Position numbers and translations under genes: made by a program
Assembly: GCF_902859895.1 (NCBI RefSeq)
Contig: NZ_CADIKM010000003.1
Span: 1-64,000 of the forward strand
Reading direction: 5' to 3'
DNA: 64,000 nt
Source of the DNA: Pararobbsia alpina
GTDB taxonomy: Bacteria; Pseudomonadota; Gammaproteobacteria; Burkholderiales; Burkholderiaceae
In this document: positions 25,714 to 37,603 of the stretch, in pieces
Numbering within the stretch: position 1 is the stretch's first letter
Layout of the letters: each line of letters starts with the position of its first letter
Notes under the pieces: generated by a model
The model's database searches: none
Told to the model about the DNA's origin: nothing
What the model saw: only the letters and a program-made list of their open reading frames with translations

Positions 25714-27246
25714 TCAGGCCAGGAACAGACGATAGACCGGATTGCGGCTCTCGTCGAAGTTGGGGTAGCCGAGCGTCGTCAGGAAGGCCTCGAACATGCC
25801 GATTTCGTCGGCCGGCACCTGGATTCCGACCAGGATGCTGCTGTAGTCCGCGCCCTGATTCCGGTAATGGAACAGGCTGATGTTCCAGTTCGGGGCCATC
25901 GACGACAGGAAGCGCATCAGCGCGCCCGGCCGTTCAGGAAACTCGAAGCGGTAGAGCAGTTCGTTCTGCGCGAGCGGCGAATGGCCGCCGACCATGTAGC
26001 GGATATGCTGCTTGGACAGTTCGTCGTGCGAGAGATCGACCGTGCTGAATCCGTGCTGCTCGAAGCCCGCGCGAATCTGCTCGGTTTCGTCGCGGTTGCG
26101 GATCTGCACGCCAACGAAGATTTGCGCCTCGGCCTTGTCGGAGATCCGGTAGTTGAATTCGGTCACGCTGCGCTCGCCGAGCAGTTCACAAAACCGCTTG
26201 AAGCTGCCGCGTTCCTCGGGGATCGTGACCGCGAACACGGCTTCGCGCGACTCGCCGACTTCGGCGCGCTCGGCGACGAAGCGCAGGCGGTCGAAGTTCA
26301 TGTTCGCGCCCGAGGTGATCGCGATCAACGTTTCATCCTTGATGCCTTCGCGTTCCGCATAGGCCTTGAGCCCCGCGAGGCCGAGCGCGCCGGCAGGTTC
26401 GAGCAGGCTGCGTGTGTCCTGGTAGACGTCCTTGATCGCGGCGCACAGCGCGTCGGTGTCGACCAGCACGACTTCATCGAGATGAGCCTGGCAGAGCCGG
26501 AAGGTTTCCTTGCCGGCCAGCTTGACCGCGGTGCCGTCCGAAAACAGGCCGACCTCGGCCAGCGTGATCAGCTCGCCCTTTGCGAGCGACTGGGCCATCG
26601 CCGACGAGTCCTCGGTCTGCACGCCGATGACCTTGATCGACGGGTCGAGTGCCTTGACGAATGCGCCGATTCCGGCGGCAAGGCCGCCGCCGCCGATCGG
26701 CACGAAGATCGCGTGGATCGGGCCCTGGTGCTGACGCATGATCTCCATCGCGACGGTGCCCTGGCCCGCGATCACGTCCGGGTCGTCGAACGGATGGACA
26801 AAGGTCAGGCCGCGCTCGGCCTGGATCTCGGCGGCGCGCTGGTAGGCGTCGGAATACGACTCGCCCGCCAGCACGACTTCGACAGCGTTACCGCCGTGGG
26901 TACGCACGGCGTCGATCTTGACATGGGGCGTCGTGACGGGCATCACGATCACCGCCTTGACGTTCATGCGCGCGGCCGACAACGCGACGCCCTGCGCATG
27001 GTTGCCGGCCGAGGCGGTGATCACGCCGCGCGCGAGCGCCTCGGGTGTCAGATGGGCCATCTTGTTATAGGCCCCGCGAACCTTGAACGAGAAAACAGGC
27101 TGGTTGTCCTCGCGCTTCAGGTAAATCTGGTTGCCCAGCCGTGCCGACAGATTGCGTGCGAATTCGAGTTCGGTTTCGCGCGCAGCGTCGTAGACGCGCG
27201 CGGTCAGGACTTTCTTAAGATAGTCGGGGGATTCGGCGACGGACAT
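25714..27246 (-). CDS. ilvA: threonine ammonia-lyase, biosynthetic
   Basis: 510 residues from ATG 27246 (MSVAESPDYLKK); an ATG seven codons earlier is possible. PLP-binding lysine K55 in FSFKVRGAYNKM, the SAGNHAQGVALSA loop and the glycine-rich GGGGLAAGI phosphate loop are all present. Two ACT-like regulatory domains occupy the C-terminal ~170 residues, the layout of the isoleucine-inhibited biosynthetic enzyme. It makes 2-oxobutanoate for isoleucine synthesis. Confidence 0.95.
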   Translation of the reverse strand: MSVAESPDYLKKVLTARVYDAARETELEFARNLSARLGNQIYLKREDNQPVFSFKVRGAYNKMAHLTPEALARGVITASAGNHAQGVALSAARMNVKAVIVMPVTTPHVKIDAVRTHGGNAVEVVLAGESYSDAYQRAAEIQAERGLTFVHPFDDPDVIAGQGTVAMEIMRQHQGPIHAIFVPIGGGGLAAGIGAFVKALDPSIKVIGVQTEDSSAMAQSLAKGELITLAEVGLFSDGTAVKLAGKETFRLCQAHLDEVVLVDTDALCAAIKDVYQDTRSLLEPAGALGLAGLKAYAEREGIKDETLIAITSGANMNFDRLRFVAERAEVGESREAVFAVTIPEERGSFKRFCELLGERSVTEFNYRISDKAEAQIFVGVQIRNRDETEQIRAGFEQHGFSTVDLSHDELSKQHIRYMVGGHSPLAQNELLYRFEFPERPGALMRFLSSMAPNWNISLFHYRNQGADYSSILVGIQVPADEIGMFEAFLTTLGYPNFDESRNPVYRLFLA

Positions 27247-27416
27247 GGGCGGCAGGCGAAAGGGCAAAAGGGTGTCAATGATAGCGTCCCGGGCAATGGC
27301 GCGGGCCTGGGACGCCGTTGTCCGTGGTTCCGAGGGTCGCTGCTTTGGGGGGGGCTGGATGCATGACGGATAGTCGTGAAGATGCGCTCGGCACCGTGAG
27401 GATCGGTAGGCCGGTC

Positions 27417-28082
27417 CTATGGTGCCGCAAGTGCGTTTCCGAGCGCGCTGAGATCATGCGGCGTATCGATATCGCGGATCACGCCCGCATCGAGCGTGTC
27501 GAGGCGCCGGACCGGGAACGCCGCGAGCAGGCTGCGCGCGCCCTCGTCGCCGTCGAGTTGCGCGAGCGCGGCGCCGTGATCCGGCCCGAAGCCGACCGGA
27601 TGGCCGCGCTGACCCTGGAAGAACGGCGCGACGATGGCATCGCGGGCGGCATCCGGCCCGGTCAGGGCGGTCGCGAGGTCCTCGATGGTAGCCGGCGCGA
27701 TCGCCGGCATGTCGGCGAGCGCGACGAGCCAGCCCGGCGCGTCGGCCGAGGCGCGCACGGCCGCGGCAAGCGCCGCGCCCATGCCGCGCTCGGCATCGCT
27801 GCTGACAATGACCTCGCAACCCGCATCCGCGAGCACCTTGCGCAGGGTCGCCGAATGGATCGACCCGGGTTCGCCGGGGCGCACCACCGCGATGACTCGC
27901 GACAGCACCACGCGCATACGCCGCGCCGCCACGAAGGCGACCGGCAGGCCGCGGCTCGGCCCGGCGGGCAGGGGTTCGGTCAGCTTGTTGCGCAGGCCGG
28001 CCGGGTCGAAGCGCGAGCCCAGGCCGGCGGCGAGCAGGATGCCGACGGGCAGGTCGGGACGGTGACGGGTAACGTGGCGCAT
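27417..28082 (-). CDS. MobA-like nucleotidyltransferase (MocA type)
   Basis: 221 residues from ATG 28082 (MRHVTRHRPDLP); the frame is open nine codons further. The NTP-binding signature ILLAAGLGSRFDPAG (about residues 15-29) has the LAAGxxxRF form of molybdenum-cofactor nucleotidyltransferases such as MocA/MobA. The metal-site aspartate is in VALADMPAI. It may attach CMP or GMP to the molybdenum cofactor of xanthine-dehydrogenase-type enzymes, but no such enzyme gene is nearby. Confidence 0.82.
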   Translation of the reverse strand: MRHVTRHRPDLPVGILLAAGLGSRFDPAGLRNKLTEPLPAGPSRGLPVAFVAARRMRVVLSRVIAVVRPGEPGSIHSATLRKVLADAGCEVIVSSDAERGMGAALAAAVRASADAPGWLVALADMPAIAPATIEDLATALTGPDAARDAIVAPFFQGQRGHPVGFGPDHGAALAQLDGDEGARSLLAAFPVRRLDTLDAGVIRDIDTPHDLSALGNALAAP

Positions 28083-28126
28083 GAATTCCTCCTGTGGGGA
28101 TTGTCTCATTGATAGGGAGGGGAGCC

Positions 28127-28223
28127 CCGCTCATAGAAACGAACTTCCGCTCATGGACGCAAACCCCCGCTCATAGACGCGCCCCCCGCTCACGGACGCA
28201 AATCCCGCTCATGGATGCATCTC
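28127..28223. repeat. 19/20-bp tandem repeat
   Basis: Five consecutive copies based on CCGCTCATGGACGCAAAYC: two of 20 bp, then three of 19 bp. They lie upstream of the MobA-like gene start, in the divergent gap before the large oxidoreductase. In the rest of that 597-bp gap (to 28680) I see only GC-rich sequence with no convincing gene. Confidence 0.8.
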
Positions 28224-28679
28224 CCCGCGAGCGCTTGTGCCGGCGACGGATCGCACACGGCCACGTCAGGGGCGGACCGTCGCCTCGGGGCACACCCCCC
28301 GGGGCGTGTCCTCTTGCTCCGGGGCACATAACCCTGTTCTTTCAAGGGCAAACACGGAGGGTGCCGATGAAGTACAATCGACTCTCAAGAAAAGGACCCC
28401 GCAATGCTTTGGCAGCCAGCCCTTTCCCGTCATGTTCCGGCCCACGAGCGCACAAGTCGCTCGGCCGTCGCACGCCCGCTGCTGCTTCTGCTGTTCCGAT
28501 CGTGGCGTTCGACCCATTCCTGCAGGCGCTGACACAGTCAGCGTTCACGCCCAGACTGGTTGTCGCACCCGTGTCCCCGGGATGCCGGGTTCCGCCGCCA
28601 GCCAGCCAAGCAATCCGCGCGTATCGCGCGCCGCCGGCCCCGACCTGACCTCGGGCCTGGTTAAATAAGATCGTCGAAT

Positions 28680-31600
28680 ATGAACGCTCCCCAAGTCTTC
28701 GAACCGCTGACGCCCAATACTGCCGTCGCAGTTGCCCTGCACGAAAACGGTCCGCGCCTTCGCGAGATTCCCTATAACTACACTTCGTTCTCCGATCGCG
28801 AAATCGTGATTCGCCTGCTCGGCGACGAAGCCTGGCGGGCGCTCGACGAGTTGCGCAGCGAGCGGCGGACCGGCCGTTCGGCACGCATGCTCTATGAAGT
28901 GCTCGGCGATATCTGGGTGGTTCAGCGCAATCCGTACCTCCAGGACGACCTGCTCGATAATCCGAAGCGACGCGCGCTGCTCGTCGACGCGCTCTATCAC
29001 CGCCTGAGCGAGATCGAAAAGCGTCGCAAGGCCGACCTCCACTCGCACAACGACGACACGGGGCGCGACCGCGCCGCGCGCGTCGAGACGCTGGTGAATG
29101 CCGCCCGGCGCGCGGTCGAATCGTTCAAGGCGCAGTTCGAAAAGACGTACGACCTGCGCAAGCGCGCGACCCGGGTGCTCGGGCGGGTCACGCGGAAAGA
29201 CAACATCAAGTTCGACGGCCTCTCACGCGTCTCGCACGTGACCGATGCGACCGACTGGCGCGTCGAATATCCGTTCGTCGTGCTCACGCCCGATAGCGAG
29301 GCCGAGATCGCCGGCATGATCAAGGCCTGCTTCGAGCTTGGTCTGACGGTGATTCCGCGCGGGGGCGGCACCGGTTATACGGGCGGCGCGATTCCGCTCA
29401 CGCCGTTTTCCGCCGTCATCAATACCGAAAAGCTCGAGCAGCTCGACGCGGTCGAACTGAGTGACCTGCCGGGCGTCGATCACAAGGTCGCGACGATCTT
29501 CTCCGGTGCGGGTGTCGTCACGCGGCGCGTGACCGAGGCGGCCGAAGCCGCCGGCTATGTGTTCGCGGTGGACCCGACCTCGCTCGACGCCTCCTGCATC
29601 GGCGGCAACATCTCGATGAATGCGGGCGGCAAGAAGGCGGTGCTCTGGGGCACCGCGCTGGACAACCTCGCCTGGTGGCGGATGGTCGACCCCGAGGGCA
29701 ACTGGCTCGAAGTCACGCGGCTCGACCACAATCTCGGCAAGATTCACGATATCGAGGTCGCACGTTTCGAACTCAAGTGGTTCAACGGCAACGACGCGCC
29801 GGGCCAGACGCTGCTGCGCACCGAGACGCTCGAGATCCCGGGCCGGCGTTTCCGCAAGGAAGGCCTCGGCAAGGACGTGACCGACAAATTCCTCGCGGGC
29901 CTGCCGGGCATCCAGAAGGAAGGCTGCGACGGCCTGATCACGAGCGGCCGCTGGATCCTGCACAAGATGCCCGCGCATACGCGCACGGTCTGCCTCGAGT
30001 TCTTCGGTCAGGCGCGCGACGCGATTCCGAGCATCGTCGAGATCAAGGACTTCCTGTTCGAAACCTCGAAGCAGGGCGGCGCGATTCTCGCGGGCCTCGA
30101 ACATCTCGACGAGCGCTATCTGCGTGCGGTCGGCTATGCGACCAAGAGCAAGCGCAATGCGTTTCCGAAGATGGTGCTGATCGGCGATATCGTCGGCGAC
30201 GATGCCGATGCCGTGGCCGCGGCGACCTCCGAAGTGGTGCGCATGGCCAACGGCAAGAGCGGCGAAGGGTTTGTCGCGGTCAATGCCGAGGCGCGCAAGC
30301 GCTTCTGGCTCGACCGCTCGCGTACCGCGGCGATTGCCAAGCATACCAATGCGTTCAAGATCAACGAAGACGTCGTGATTCCGCTCAACCGCATGGGCGA
30401 ATACACCGATGCGATCGAACGGATCAACATCGAGCTCTCGAACAAGAACAAGCTCGAGCTGCTCGACGCGCTCGAGACCTTCTTCCGGTCCGGCAACCTG
30501 CCGCTCGGCAAGAGCGACGATGCCAACGAAATCCCGAGCGCGGAGCTGCTCGAAGACCGGGTGAACCAGGCGATCGAATTGCTTCAGCGCGTGCGTGCGC
30601 GCTGGCGCTATCTGCAGGACAACCTCGACAGGCCGCTCGCCACCGCGCGCGACGAACTGCCGGCGCTCGGTTATGAATCGCTTGTCGAGAACTTCGCGAA
30701 GCGTCTCGAGACCCAGCCTGACGCGAATGTGTTCCATCTCGCCCAGGACCGGACCCTGCGCGTGTCCTGGAAACAAGAGGTGCGCGGTGAGTTGCGCCAG
30801 ATCTTCAACGGCGGCGAGTTCAAGCCGATCCTCGATGAGGCCCAGGCGATCCACAAGCGCGTGTTGCGCGCCCGCGTGTTCGTCGCCTTGCATATGCATG
30901 CGGGCGACGGCAACGTGCATACGAACATCCCGGTGAACTCGGACAACTACGCGATGCTCCAGGACGCGCATCAGGCGGTCGCGCGAATCATGCGCATTGC
31001 CCGTTCGCTCGACGGCGTGATCTCGGGCGAGCACGGCATCGGCATCACCAAGCTCGAGTTCCTGACCGACGAGGAGCTCAGCGAATTCCGCGCGTACAAG
31101 CTCCGGGTCGATCCCGAGGGGCGTTTCAACAAGGGCAAGCTGCTCGGCGGCGCCGACCTGCGCAATGCCTATACGCCGAGCTTCGGCCTGATGGGCTATG
31201 AATCGCTGATCATGCAGCAGAGCGATATCGGGGCGATCGCCGACAGCGTCAAGGACTGCCTGCGCTGCGGCAAGTGCAAGCCGGTCTGCGCGACGCACGT
31301 GCCGCGCGCGAACCTGCTCTACAGCCCGCGTAACAAGATCCTCGCGACCTCGTTGCTGATCGAGGCGTTTCTCTACGAAGAGCAGACGCGGCGCGGTGTG
31401 TCGATCAAGCACTGGGACGAGTTCAACGATGTGGCCGACCATTGCACGGTCTGCCACAAATGCCTGACACCGTGCCCGGTCAAGATCGATTTCGGCGACG
31501 TCACGATGAATATGCGCAACCTGTTGCGCAAGATGGGCAAGAAGAAGTTCAACCCGGGCTCCGCCTCGGCCATGTTCTTCCTGAACGCGACCAACCCGAA

Positions 31601-32675
31601 CACGATCAAGCTGACCCGCAAGGTCATGATCGACTGGGGCTACAAGTTCCAGCGCCTCGGCAACGATACGCTGAAGAAGCTCGCGCGCAAGCAGACCGCG
31701 GCACCGCCGGCGACGGTCGGCAAGCCGCCGGTCGTCGAACAGGTGATCCACTTCATCAACAAGAAGATGCCGGGTAACCTGCCGAAGAAGACCGCACGCG
31801 CGCTGCTCGACATCGAGGACGACAAGATCGTGCCGATCATCCGCAACCCGGCCGGTACGAGCGTCGATTCGGAAGCGGTGTTCTATTTCCCGGGCTGCGG
31901 GTCGGAGCGGCTGTTCTCCCAGGTCGGGCTTGCGACGCAGGCGATGCTCTGGCACGTCGGCGTGCAGACCGTGTTGCCGCCGGGCTATCTGTGCTGCGGC
32001 TATCCGCAGCGCGGCGCGGGCCAGTACGACAAGGCCGAGAAGACCGTGACCGACAACCGCGTGTTGTTCCACCGGGTGGCGAACACGCTGAACTATCTCG
32101 ACATCAAGACCGTCGTCGTCTCGTGCGGCACCTGCTACGACCAGCTCGCGGGTTACGAGTTCGAGAAGATCTTCCCGGGTTGCCGGATCATCGACATTCA
32201 CGAGTTCCTGCTCGAGAAGCAGGTCAAGCTCGAAGGCGCGACAGGGGTCCGCTATATGTATCACGACCCCTGCCATACGCCGATCAAGACGATGGACCCG
32301 ACCAAGCTCGTCAACCAGTTGATGACGAGCGGCGATAACGGCGGCTACACGATCGAAAAGAACGATCGCTGCTGCGGCGAGTCGGGCACGCTGGCCGTCA
32401 CGCGGCCCGATGTGTCGACGCAGGTGCGCTTCCGCAAGCAGGAGGAAATGGAGAAGGGCACCGCCAAAGTTCGCAAGGACGGCTATGAAGGCGAGGTCAA
32501 GATCCTGACGAGCTGCCCATCATGCCTGCAGGGCTTGTCGCGCTATGAAGGCGATGTGAGTGTCGAGGCCGACTATATCGTCGTCGAGATCGCGCGCAAT
32601 CTGCTCGGTGAGAACTGGATGGCCGACTATGTCGCGAAGGCCAATTCGGGCGGCATCGAGCGCGTGCTTGTTTGA
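28680..32675 (+). CDS. large FAD-linked oxidoreductase with Fe-S (DUF3683) domains
   Basis: 1331 residues. An N-terminal ~110-residue DUF3683-type region is followed by a PCMH FAD-binding domain ([17 protein letters not shown], about residues 225-240) and a C-terminal FAD-oxidase domain ([14 protein letters not shown], then [13 protein letters not shown] near 780). Two ferredoxin-like clusters follow: [11 protein letters not shown] near 860 and [12 protein letters not shown] near 921. Two CCG domains finish it (FPGCGSERL near 1070; [10 protein letters not shown] near 1197; CCGESGT). The layout matches D-lactate/D-2-hydroxyglutarate-type dehydrogenases fused to their electron-transfer subunit; the substrate is not determined. 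Confidence 0.92.
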   Translation: MNAPQVFEPLTPNTAVAVALHENGPRLREIPYNYTSFSDREIVIRLLGDEAWRALDELRSERRTGRSARMLYEVLGDIWVVQRNPYLQDDLLDNPKRRALLVDALYHRLSEIEKRRKADLHSHNDDTGRDRAARVETLVNAARRAVESFKAQFEKTYDLRKRATRVLGRVTRKDNIKFDGLSRVSHVTDATDWRVEYPFVVLTPDSEAEIAGMIKACFELGLTVIPRGGGTGYTGGAIPLTPFSAVINTEKLEQLDAVELSDLPGVDHKVATIFSGAGVVTRRVTEAAEAAGYVFAVDPTSLDASCIGGNISMNAGGKKAVLWGTALDNLAWWRMVDPEGNWLEVTRLDHNLGKIHDIEVARFELKWFNGNDAPGQTLLRTETLEIPGRRFRKEGLGKDVTDKFLAGLPGIQKEGCDGLITSGRWILHKMPAHTRTVCLEFFGQARDAIPSIVEIKDFLFETSKQGGAILAGLEHLDERYLRAVGYATKSKRNAFPKMVLIGDIVGDDADAVAAATSEVVRMANGKSGEGFVAVNAEARKRFWLDRSRTAAIAKHTNAFKINEDVVIPLNRMGEYTDAIERINIELSNKNKLELLDALETFFRSGNLPLGKSDDANEIPSAELLEDRVNQAIELLQRVRARWRYLQDNLDRPLATARDELPALGYESLVENFAKRLETQPDANVFHLAQDRTLRVSWKQEVRGELRQIFNGGEFKPILDEAQAIHKRVLRARVFVALHMHAGDGNVHTNIPVNSDNYAMLQDAHQAVARIMRIARSLDGVISGEHGIGITKLEFLTDEELSEFRAYKLRVDPEGRFNKGKLLGGADLRNAYTPSFGLMGYESLIMQQSDIGAIADSVKDCLRCGKCKPVCATHVPRANLLYSPRNKILATSLLIEAFLYEEQTRRGVSIKHWDEFNDVADHCTVCHKCLTPCPVKIDFGDVTMNMRNLLRKMGKKKFNPGSASAMFFLNATNPNTIKLTRKVMIDWGYKFQRLGNDTLKKLARKQTAAPPATVGKPPVVEQVIHFINKKMPGNLPKKTARALLDIEDDKIVPIIRNPAGTSVDSEAVFYFPGCGSERLFSQVGLATQAMLWHVGVQTVLPPGYLCCGYPQRGAGQYDKAEKTVTDNRVLFHRVANTLNYLDIKTVVVSCGTCYDQLAGYEFEKIFPGCRIIDIHEFLLEKQVKLEGATGVRYMYHDPCHTPIKTMDPTKLVNQLMTSGDNGGYTIEKNDRCCGESGTLAVTRPDVSTQVRFRKQEEMEKGTAKVRKDGYEGEVKILTSCPSCLQGLSRYEGDVSVEADYIVVEIARNLLGENWMADYVAKANSGGIERVLV

Positions 32676-32769
32676 ACGAAGTCGTCGAACGTCCGGATCT
32701 GGAGGATCGAGGTCTGGACGCTGCACAGTTGAGACGGGGAAAATATCAGTGGAACCCGAGGGAATATCG

Positions 32770-33213
32770 ATGGCCTGCGTATTCTGTGATTCGGAGGGAG
32801 GGGTGGTGCTCTGGCGCGACGCCTCGATGCGCGTCGTGCTGGCGGACGAAGCCGGCTATCCGGGCTTTTGCCGGGTGATCTGGAATGCGCATGTTGCCGA
32901 GTTCAGCGACCTCGACGCGGGCTCGCGCATGCAGATGATGGAGGCGGTCGCCGCGGTCGAGCGCGCCGTGCGCCGGGCGATGAAGCCCGGCAAGGTCAAC
33001 CTCGCGAGTCTAGGCAATCAGGTTCCGCATCTGCACTGGCACGTGATCCCGCGGTATGCGGACGACGCGCATTTCCCCAAGCCGGTCTGGGCATCGCCCG
33101 AGCGCGACGTCGCCGAGGTCCGGATCCATGAACGCCAGGCGCTTGCCCGCGGCCTGCACGATGCGGTGAATCTGGAAATGCGCAGCGTAGCGGCGCCAAG
33201 TGGAGAGCTTTGA
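32770..33213 (+). CDS. HIT family protein
   Basis: 147 residues from ATG 32770 (MACVFCDSEGG). The histidine triad HLHWH is at residues 87-91, followed by VIPRY, so the catalytic pattern HxHxHxx is complete. HIT proteins hydrolyse nucleotide phosphoramidates or dinucleotides. It lies 94 bp after the large oxidoreductase and its TGA overlaps the ATG of the DUF971 gene (TGATG), so the pair is translationally coupled. Confidence 0.9.
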   Translation: MACVFCDSEGGVVLWRDASMRVVLADEAGYPGFCRVIWNAHVAEFSDLDAGSRMQMMEAVAAVERAVRRAMKPGKVNLASLGNQVPHLHWHVIPRYADDAHFPKPVWASPERDVAEVRIHERQALARGLHDAVNLEMRSVAAPSGEL

Positions 33214-33626
33214 TGAATGCACGTACTCCCGTACCTTCGGGTCTTGTCCTGCACAAGCAGTCGAAGGTGCTCGAAGTCCAGTATGAGGATGGCCGTTCGT
33301 ATCGGCTCCCGTTCGAGTTGCTGCGCGTCATGTCGCCGTCGGCCGAAGTGAAGGGGCACGGTCCCGGTCAGGAAACATTGCAGACCGGCAAGCGCGAAGT
33401 GGTGCTCGCCGGACTCGCGCCAGTCGGCCACTATGCGGTCCAGTTGATGTTTTCGGATGGGCACGATACCGGCATCTACACTTGGGACTATCTGTATACG
33501 CTCGCGACGCGGCAGGATGAAATCTGGGCCGACTACTTCGCAAAACTCGTCGCCGCGGGGCTCGATCGCGATGCGCCGATGAAGCCGGGCGGCGCGCACG
33601 GCCACGGCCACGGCTGCGCGCACTGA
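33213..33626 (+). CDS. DUF971 family protein
   Basis: 137 residues. The domain, also found at the N-terminus of gamma-butyrobetaine hydroxylases, is marked by [20 protein letters not shown] near the start and [16 protein letters not shown] near residue 85-100. The end is His/Gly-rich ([10 protein letters not shown]), possibly metal-binding. In many betaproteobacteria this gene stands directly before ubiE, as here, suggesting a link to ubiquinone or Fe-S biology, but the role is not proven. Confidence 0.88.
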   Translation: MNARTPVPSGLVLHKQSKVLEVQYEDGRSYRLPFELLRVMSPSAEVKGHGPGQETLQTGKREVVLAGLAPVGHYAVQLMFSDGHDTGIYTWDYLYTLATRQDEIWADYFAKLVAAGLDRDAPMKPGGAHGHGHGCAH

Positions 33627-33718
33627 GCGGTGGCCGGCGCCGAGCGATCCTCGTGGAGCTATCCCAAGTCCGGCCTGCGAAGGTAACATCGCGCCTATCT
33701 TCTGGGGAGCATTCAATA

Positions 33719-34450
<732 letters not shown>

Positions 34451-34589
34451 CCGTGCGTCACCGTCGTGGCAATTCTGGTGGTGAATCGGGCGGCAATCCG
34501 CGCGCCTATCCGGGCAACCATCGCGGTTCGCTGCCATCGTCCTCTAGAATGGCAACTCCTGGCCGCTGTCGCCGCCTTCCCGAGTGCCT

Positions 34590-35357
34590 ATGCGATCGCT
34601 CATGACCGTCGCCGCGAACCCCCTGATTGCCGTCGTCAACCATCTGCTGGCCCGTGAGAGCTGGGCACGTGCGAAGCTGCTTCCCTATGCGGGGCGCCGT
34701 GCACGCGTGCGCATGCCGGTCGGTGCGCTCGACGTCGTCGTGCTCGCGGACGGCCTGCTCGGCCCGGTCTTGCCGGCCGTCTCCGCCGATGCGAGCGGTG
34801 ACGCTTCAGACTCGGCACACGCTGCGCCGGAGGTCTTCGACGTGACGATCACGGTCGAGGCGAGCGCCGCCCCGGCCTTTCTGTCGGGCGGGCAGGCGGG
34901 TGCGATGAAATATGTGCGAATCGACGGTGATGCCGAGTTCGCGACCGCGCTCGGTTATCTCGCCGAGCATCTGCGCTGGGAGCCCGAGGAAGATCTCGCG
35001 AAGCTGGTCGGCGACGCCGGTGCGCATCGTGCCGCGACGTTCGCGCGCGAGATCGTCGATCGCACGCGCCGCACGGGCCGCAACCTGCTCGAATCGGTCG
35101 CCGAGTTCCTGCTCGACGAGGATCCGCAACTCGTCCGCCGCGGTGAACTCGAGACGCTGGTGGCCGATCTCACACGCATGCGCGACGATGTCGCCCGGTT
35201 CGAAAAACGCATCGAGCGGCTCGAACGCGAGGCACCCAGGGCGAGGAGGGCGACCGTCCCCGCGACAGCGTCCATCCCCGCATCCGCGCCTGCGTCGGCT
35301 GACGCCCCCGCCGAGACCGCGCCGGCCAAACCGAATCCTCCGGACGGAACACACTGA
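34590..35357 (+). CDS. ubiJ: ubiquinone biosynthesis accessory factor UbiJ (SCP2 domain)
   Basis: 255 residues from ATG 34590; ATG 34602 is also possible. An SCP2 lipid-binding domain lies in the N-terminal half ([18 protein letters not shown], then [19 protein letters not shown]). A helical part and a coiled coil ([20 protein letters not shown]) precede an Ala/Pro-rich tail. UbiJ organises the soluble Ubi complex that carries ubiquinone intermediates. Its stop overlaps the ubiB start (TGATG). The sequence is much less conserved than its neighbours, as is normal for UbiJ. Confidence 0.9.
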   Translation: MRSLMTVAANPLIAVVNHLLARESWARAKLLPYAGRRARVRMPVGALDVVVLADGLLGPVLPAVSADASGDASDSAHAAPEVFDVTITVEASAAPAFLSGGQAGAMKYVRIDGDAEFATALGYLAEHLRWEPEEDLAKLVGDAGAHRAATFAREIVDRTRRTGRNLLESVAEFLLDEDPQLVRRGELETLVADLTRMRDDVARFEKRIERLEREAPRARRATVPATASIPASAPASADAPAETAPAKPNPPDGTH

Positions 35358-36928
35358 TGCGCGTGCTGCGTTCGATCAAGATTTTTTACACCATCTTCAT
35401 CTACGGTCTGGACGAGATGGTGTTGTCGCTGTTCCGCGGACGCATGATGCGACTGCTCGTACGGACCGTCACCTTCGGCCGCCGGCTCGACATGCCGCGC
35501 GGCGTACGCCTGCGGCTCGCGCTCGAAAGCCTCGGGCCGATCTTCGTCAAGTTCGGCCAGGTGCTCTCGACGCGCCGCGACCTGCTTGCGCCGGACCTCG
35601 CGATCGAGCTCGCGAAGCTCCAGGACCAGGTGCCCCCGTTCAGTTCCGCACTGGCGATCGCGATCATCGAGAAATCGCTCGGCAAACCGATCGCCGAGAT
35701 CTTCGATGAGTTCGAGGCCGTGCCGGTCGCGAGCGCATCGATTGCGCAGGTCCATTTCGCGCGAATCAAGCATGGTCCGCACGCGGGCAAGGCAGTCGCG
35801 ATCAAGGTGTTGCGGCCCAATATGCTGCCCGTGATCGACAGCGATCTCGCGCTGATGGCCGATCTCGCGCGCTGGGCCGAACGGCTCTGGGCCGATGGCA
35901 AACGGCTGCGCCCGCGCGAGGTGGTCGCGGAATTCGACAAGTACCTGCACGACGAACTCGACCTGATGCGCGAGGCCGCGAACGCGAGCCAGCTGCGGCG
36001 CAATTTCGTGGGCCTCGATTTGCTGCTCGTGCCCGAGATGTACTGGGAATTCTGCACGCAGCAGGTGCTCGTCATGGAACGGATGGTCGGGGTGCCGATC
36101 AGCCAGGTCGATACCCTGCGCGCGGCCGGGGTCGACATACCGCGCCTCGCGCGCGAAGGCGTCGAGATCTTCTTTACACAGGTGTTCCGAGACGGCTTTT
36201 TCCATGCGGACATGCACCCGGGCAATATCCAGGTGAGCCTCGACAACGAAAGCTTCGGCCGGTATATCGCGCTCGATTTCGGCATCGTCGGGGCGCTCTC
36301 GGATTTCGACAAGAACTACCTCGCGCAGAACTTCCTGGCGTTCTTCAAGCGCGACTATCATCGCGTCGCGACGCTGCATCTCGAATCGGGCTGGGTACCA
36401 CCCGATACGCGTGTCGAAGAACTCGAGGGGGCCATCCGCGCGGTCTGCGAACCTTATTTCGACAAGGCGCTCAAGGACATCTCGCTCGGCCAGGTCCTGC
36501 TGCGTCTGTTCCAGACCTCACGGCGCTTCCAGGTCGAGATCCAGCCGCAACTGGTGCTGCTGCAGAAGACCCTGCTGAACGTCGAAGGCCTCGGCCGCGA
36601 ACTCGACCCCGAGCTCGATCTCTGGCAGACCGCGAAGCCCTATCTCGAACGCTGGATGACCGAGCAGATCGGCCCGCGCGGGTGGATCGAACGGCTCAAG
36701 ATCGAGATCCCGCAGTGGAGCAAGACCCTGCCGCAACTGCCCCGGCTGATCCATCAGGCCCTGTCGGACGCGAAAGACGAGTTCACCGACAGCGATGCGC
36801 TGATGAAAGCCGTGCTCATCGAGCAGCAGCGCATGAACCGCGCGCTGCATGCGCTGTTGTTGTTCCTGCTCGCGGTCGGTATCGGCATGGTGGTCGCCAA
36901 GCTCTGGTCGAACTGGTTCGGCGGCTGA
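35357..36928 (+). CDS. ubiB: ubiquinone biosynthesis kinase-like ATPase UbiB
   Basis: 523 residues. It has the ADCK/UbiB atypical kinase signatures: KFGQ motif in [16 protein letters not shown] at 61-76, the alanine-rich ASIAQVHFA near 127-135, the lysine in AVAIKVLRP, and HADMHPGNI with LDFGIVG for metal binding. One or two transmembrane helices close the protein ([20 protein letters not shown]). It supports ubiquinone synthesis at the membrane, probably by ATP-driven extraction of lipid intermediates. Confidence 0.96.
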   Translation: MRVLRSIKIFYTIFIYGLDEMVLSLFRGRMMRLLVRTVTFGRRLDMPRGVRLRLALESLGPIFVKFGQVLSTRRDLLAPDLAIELAKLQDQVPPFSSALAIAIIEKSLGKPIAEIFDEFEAVPVASASIAQVHFARIKHGPHAGKAVAIKVLRPNMLPVIDSDLALMADLARWAERLWADGKRLRPREVVAEFDKYLHDELDLMREAANASQLRRNFVGLDLLLVPEMYWEFCTQQVLVMERMVGVPISQVDTLRAAGVDIPRLAREGVEIFFTQVFRDGFFHADMHPGNIQVSLDNESFGRYIALDFGIVGALSDFDKNYLAQNFLAFFKRDYHRVATLHLESGWVPPDTRVEELEGAIRAVCEPYFDKALKDISLGQVLLRLFQTSRRFQVEIQPQLVLLQKTLLNVEGLGRELDPELDLWQTAKPYLERWMTEQIGPRGWIERLKIEIPQWSKTLPQLPRLIHQALSDAKDEFTDSDALMKAVLIEQQRMNRALHALLLFLLAVGIGMVVAKLWSNWFGG

Positions 36929-37095
36929 AAGCGGCGGGCCGCCGGGCCACGTGCCTGGCGCGCACTGCTCGCGCTTCGTGTGAGTCTCGTTCGCGGCCTT
37001 GCGCCACGCTTTGCCTCTTTCATCCTTTTTTTCACCTTGCGCCGCCAAAATCCCCCGCAAACCCCCGCTCGCATATTGCAATCTGCCATTCCGTC

Positions 37096-37101
37096 TATAA
37101 T
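37096..37101 (+). promoter_or_regulatory. candidate -10 box of the fmdB promoter
   Basis: A consensus TATAAT lies 36 bp before the fmdB ATG. No strong -35 hexamer is correctly spaced, so the call rests on the -10 match and position only. It would drive fmdB, the DUF502 gene and perhaps aspS. Confidence 0.35.
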
Positions 37102-37136
37102 TCAGGGTTTTGCGTCACCTGCCAGGGAATCCAGTC

Positions 37137-37595
37137 ATGCCGATCTATGCTTACCGTTGCGAGTCGTGTGGTCTTGCGCAAGACATGCTTCGCAAGATAT
37201 CCGATCCGCCCTTGTCCATCTGCCCCGAGTGCGGCAAGGACACGTTTCGCAAGCAGGTCACGGCGGCTGGCTTCCAGTTGAAGGGCAGCGGGTGGTATGT
37301 CACGGACTTCCGCAATAATGGCAATGCGCCCGCGAAGGGCGGCAAGAAGGACGGCGAAAGCGGCACGGCTGCGCCAGCCGCCGCGGCTGAGGGTGCCTCG
37401 GCCGGCAGTGGCGACGGGGGCGACAAGGCAGGGGCGGGCGCCAAGTCGGGCGGTTCCAGCGGCGACTCGGGCAGCAGTTCCGGCAGCAACGCGGCTTCAG
37501 GCGCTGCCGGCGGCTCGGGCGCGTCCGGCTCGTCGCCGGCACCCGCTTCGAGTTCCGGCAGCACGTCGTCTTCCGGTGGCATGACCTCTTCCTAG
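37137..37595 (+). CDS. FmdB family zinc-ribbon regulatory protein
   Basis: 152 residues from ATG 37137. The N-terminal ~55 residues form the FmdB zinc ribbon, with CxxC pairs at C8/C11 and C29/C32 (YRCESCG, ICPECGKDTF) and the family-typical GSGWYVTDF. The remaining two thirds is a disordered tail made almost entirely of Gly, Ser, Ala and Lys. Such tails are common in betaproteobacterial FmdB. The role is unclear (putative nucleic-acid binding). The order fmdB-DUF502-aspS is conserved in Burkholderia. Confidence 0.88.
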   Translation: MPIYAYRCESCGLAQDMLRKISDPPLSICPECGKDTFRKQVTAAGFQLKGSGWYVTDFRNNGNAPAKGGKKDGESGTAAPAAAAEGASAGSGDGGDKAGAGAKSGGSSGDSGSSSGSNAASGAAGGSGASGSSPAPASSSGSTSSSGGMTSS

Positions 37596-37603
37596 GCTTA
37601 TCG

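Noticed and set aside
28094-28648. Plus-strand frame of 184 codons in the gap before the large oxidoreductase
   Set aside because: It begins in the 19/20-bp repeat, has low-complexity Pro/Arg-rich translation and no family resemblance or ribosome binding site.
29223-32276. Minus-strand open frame of 1017 codons
   Set aside because: It is the reverse shadow of the FAD/Fe-S oxidoreductase, with Arg/His/Leu-biased composition.
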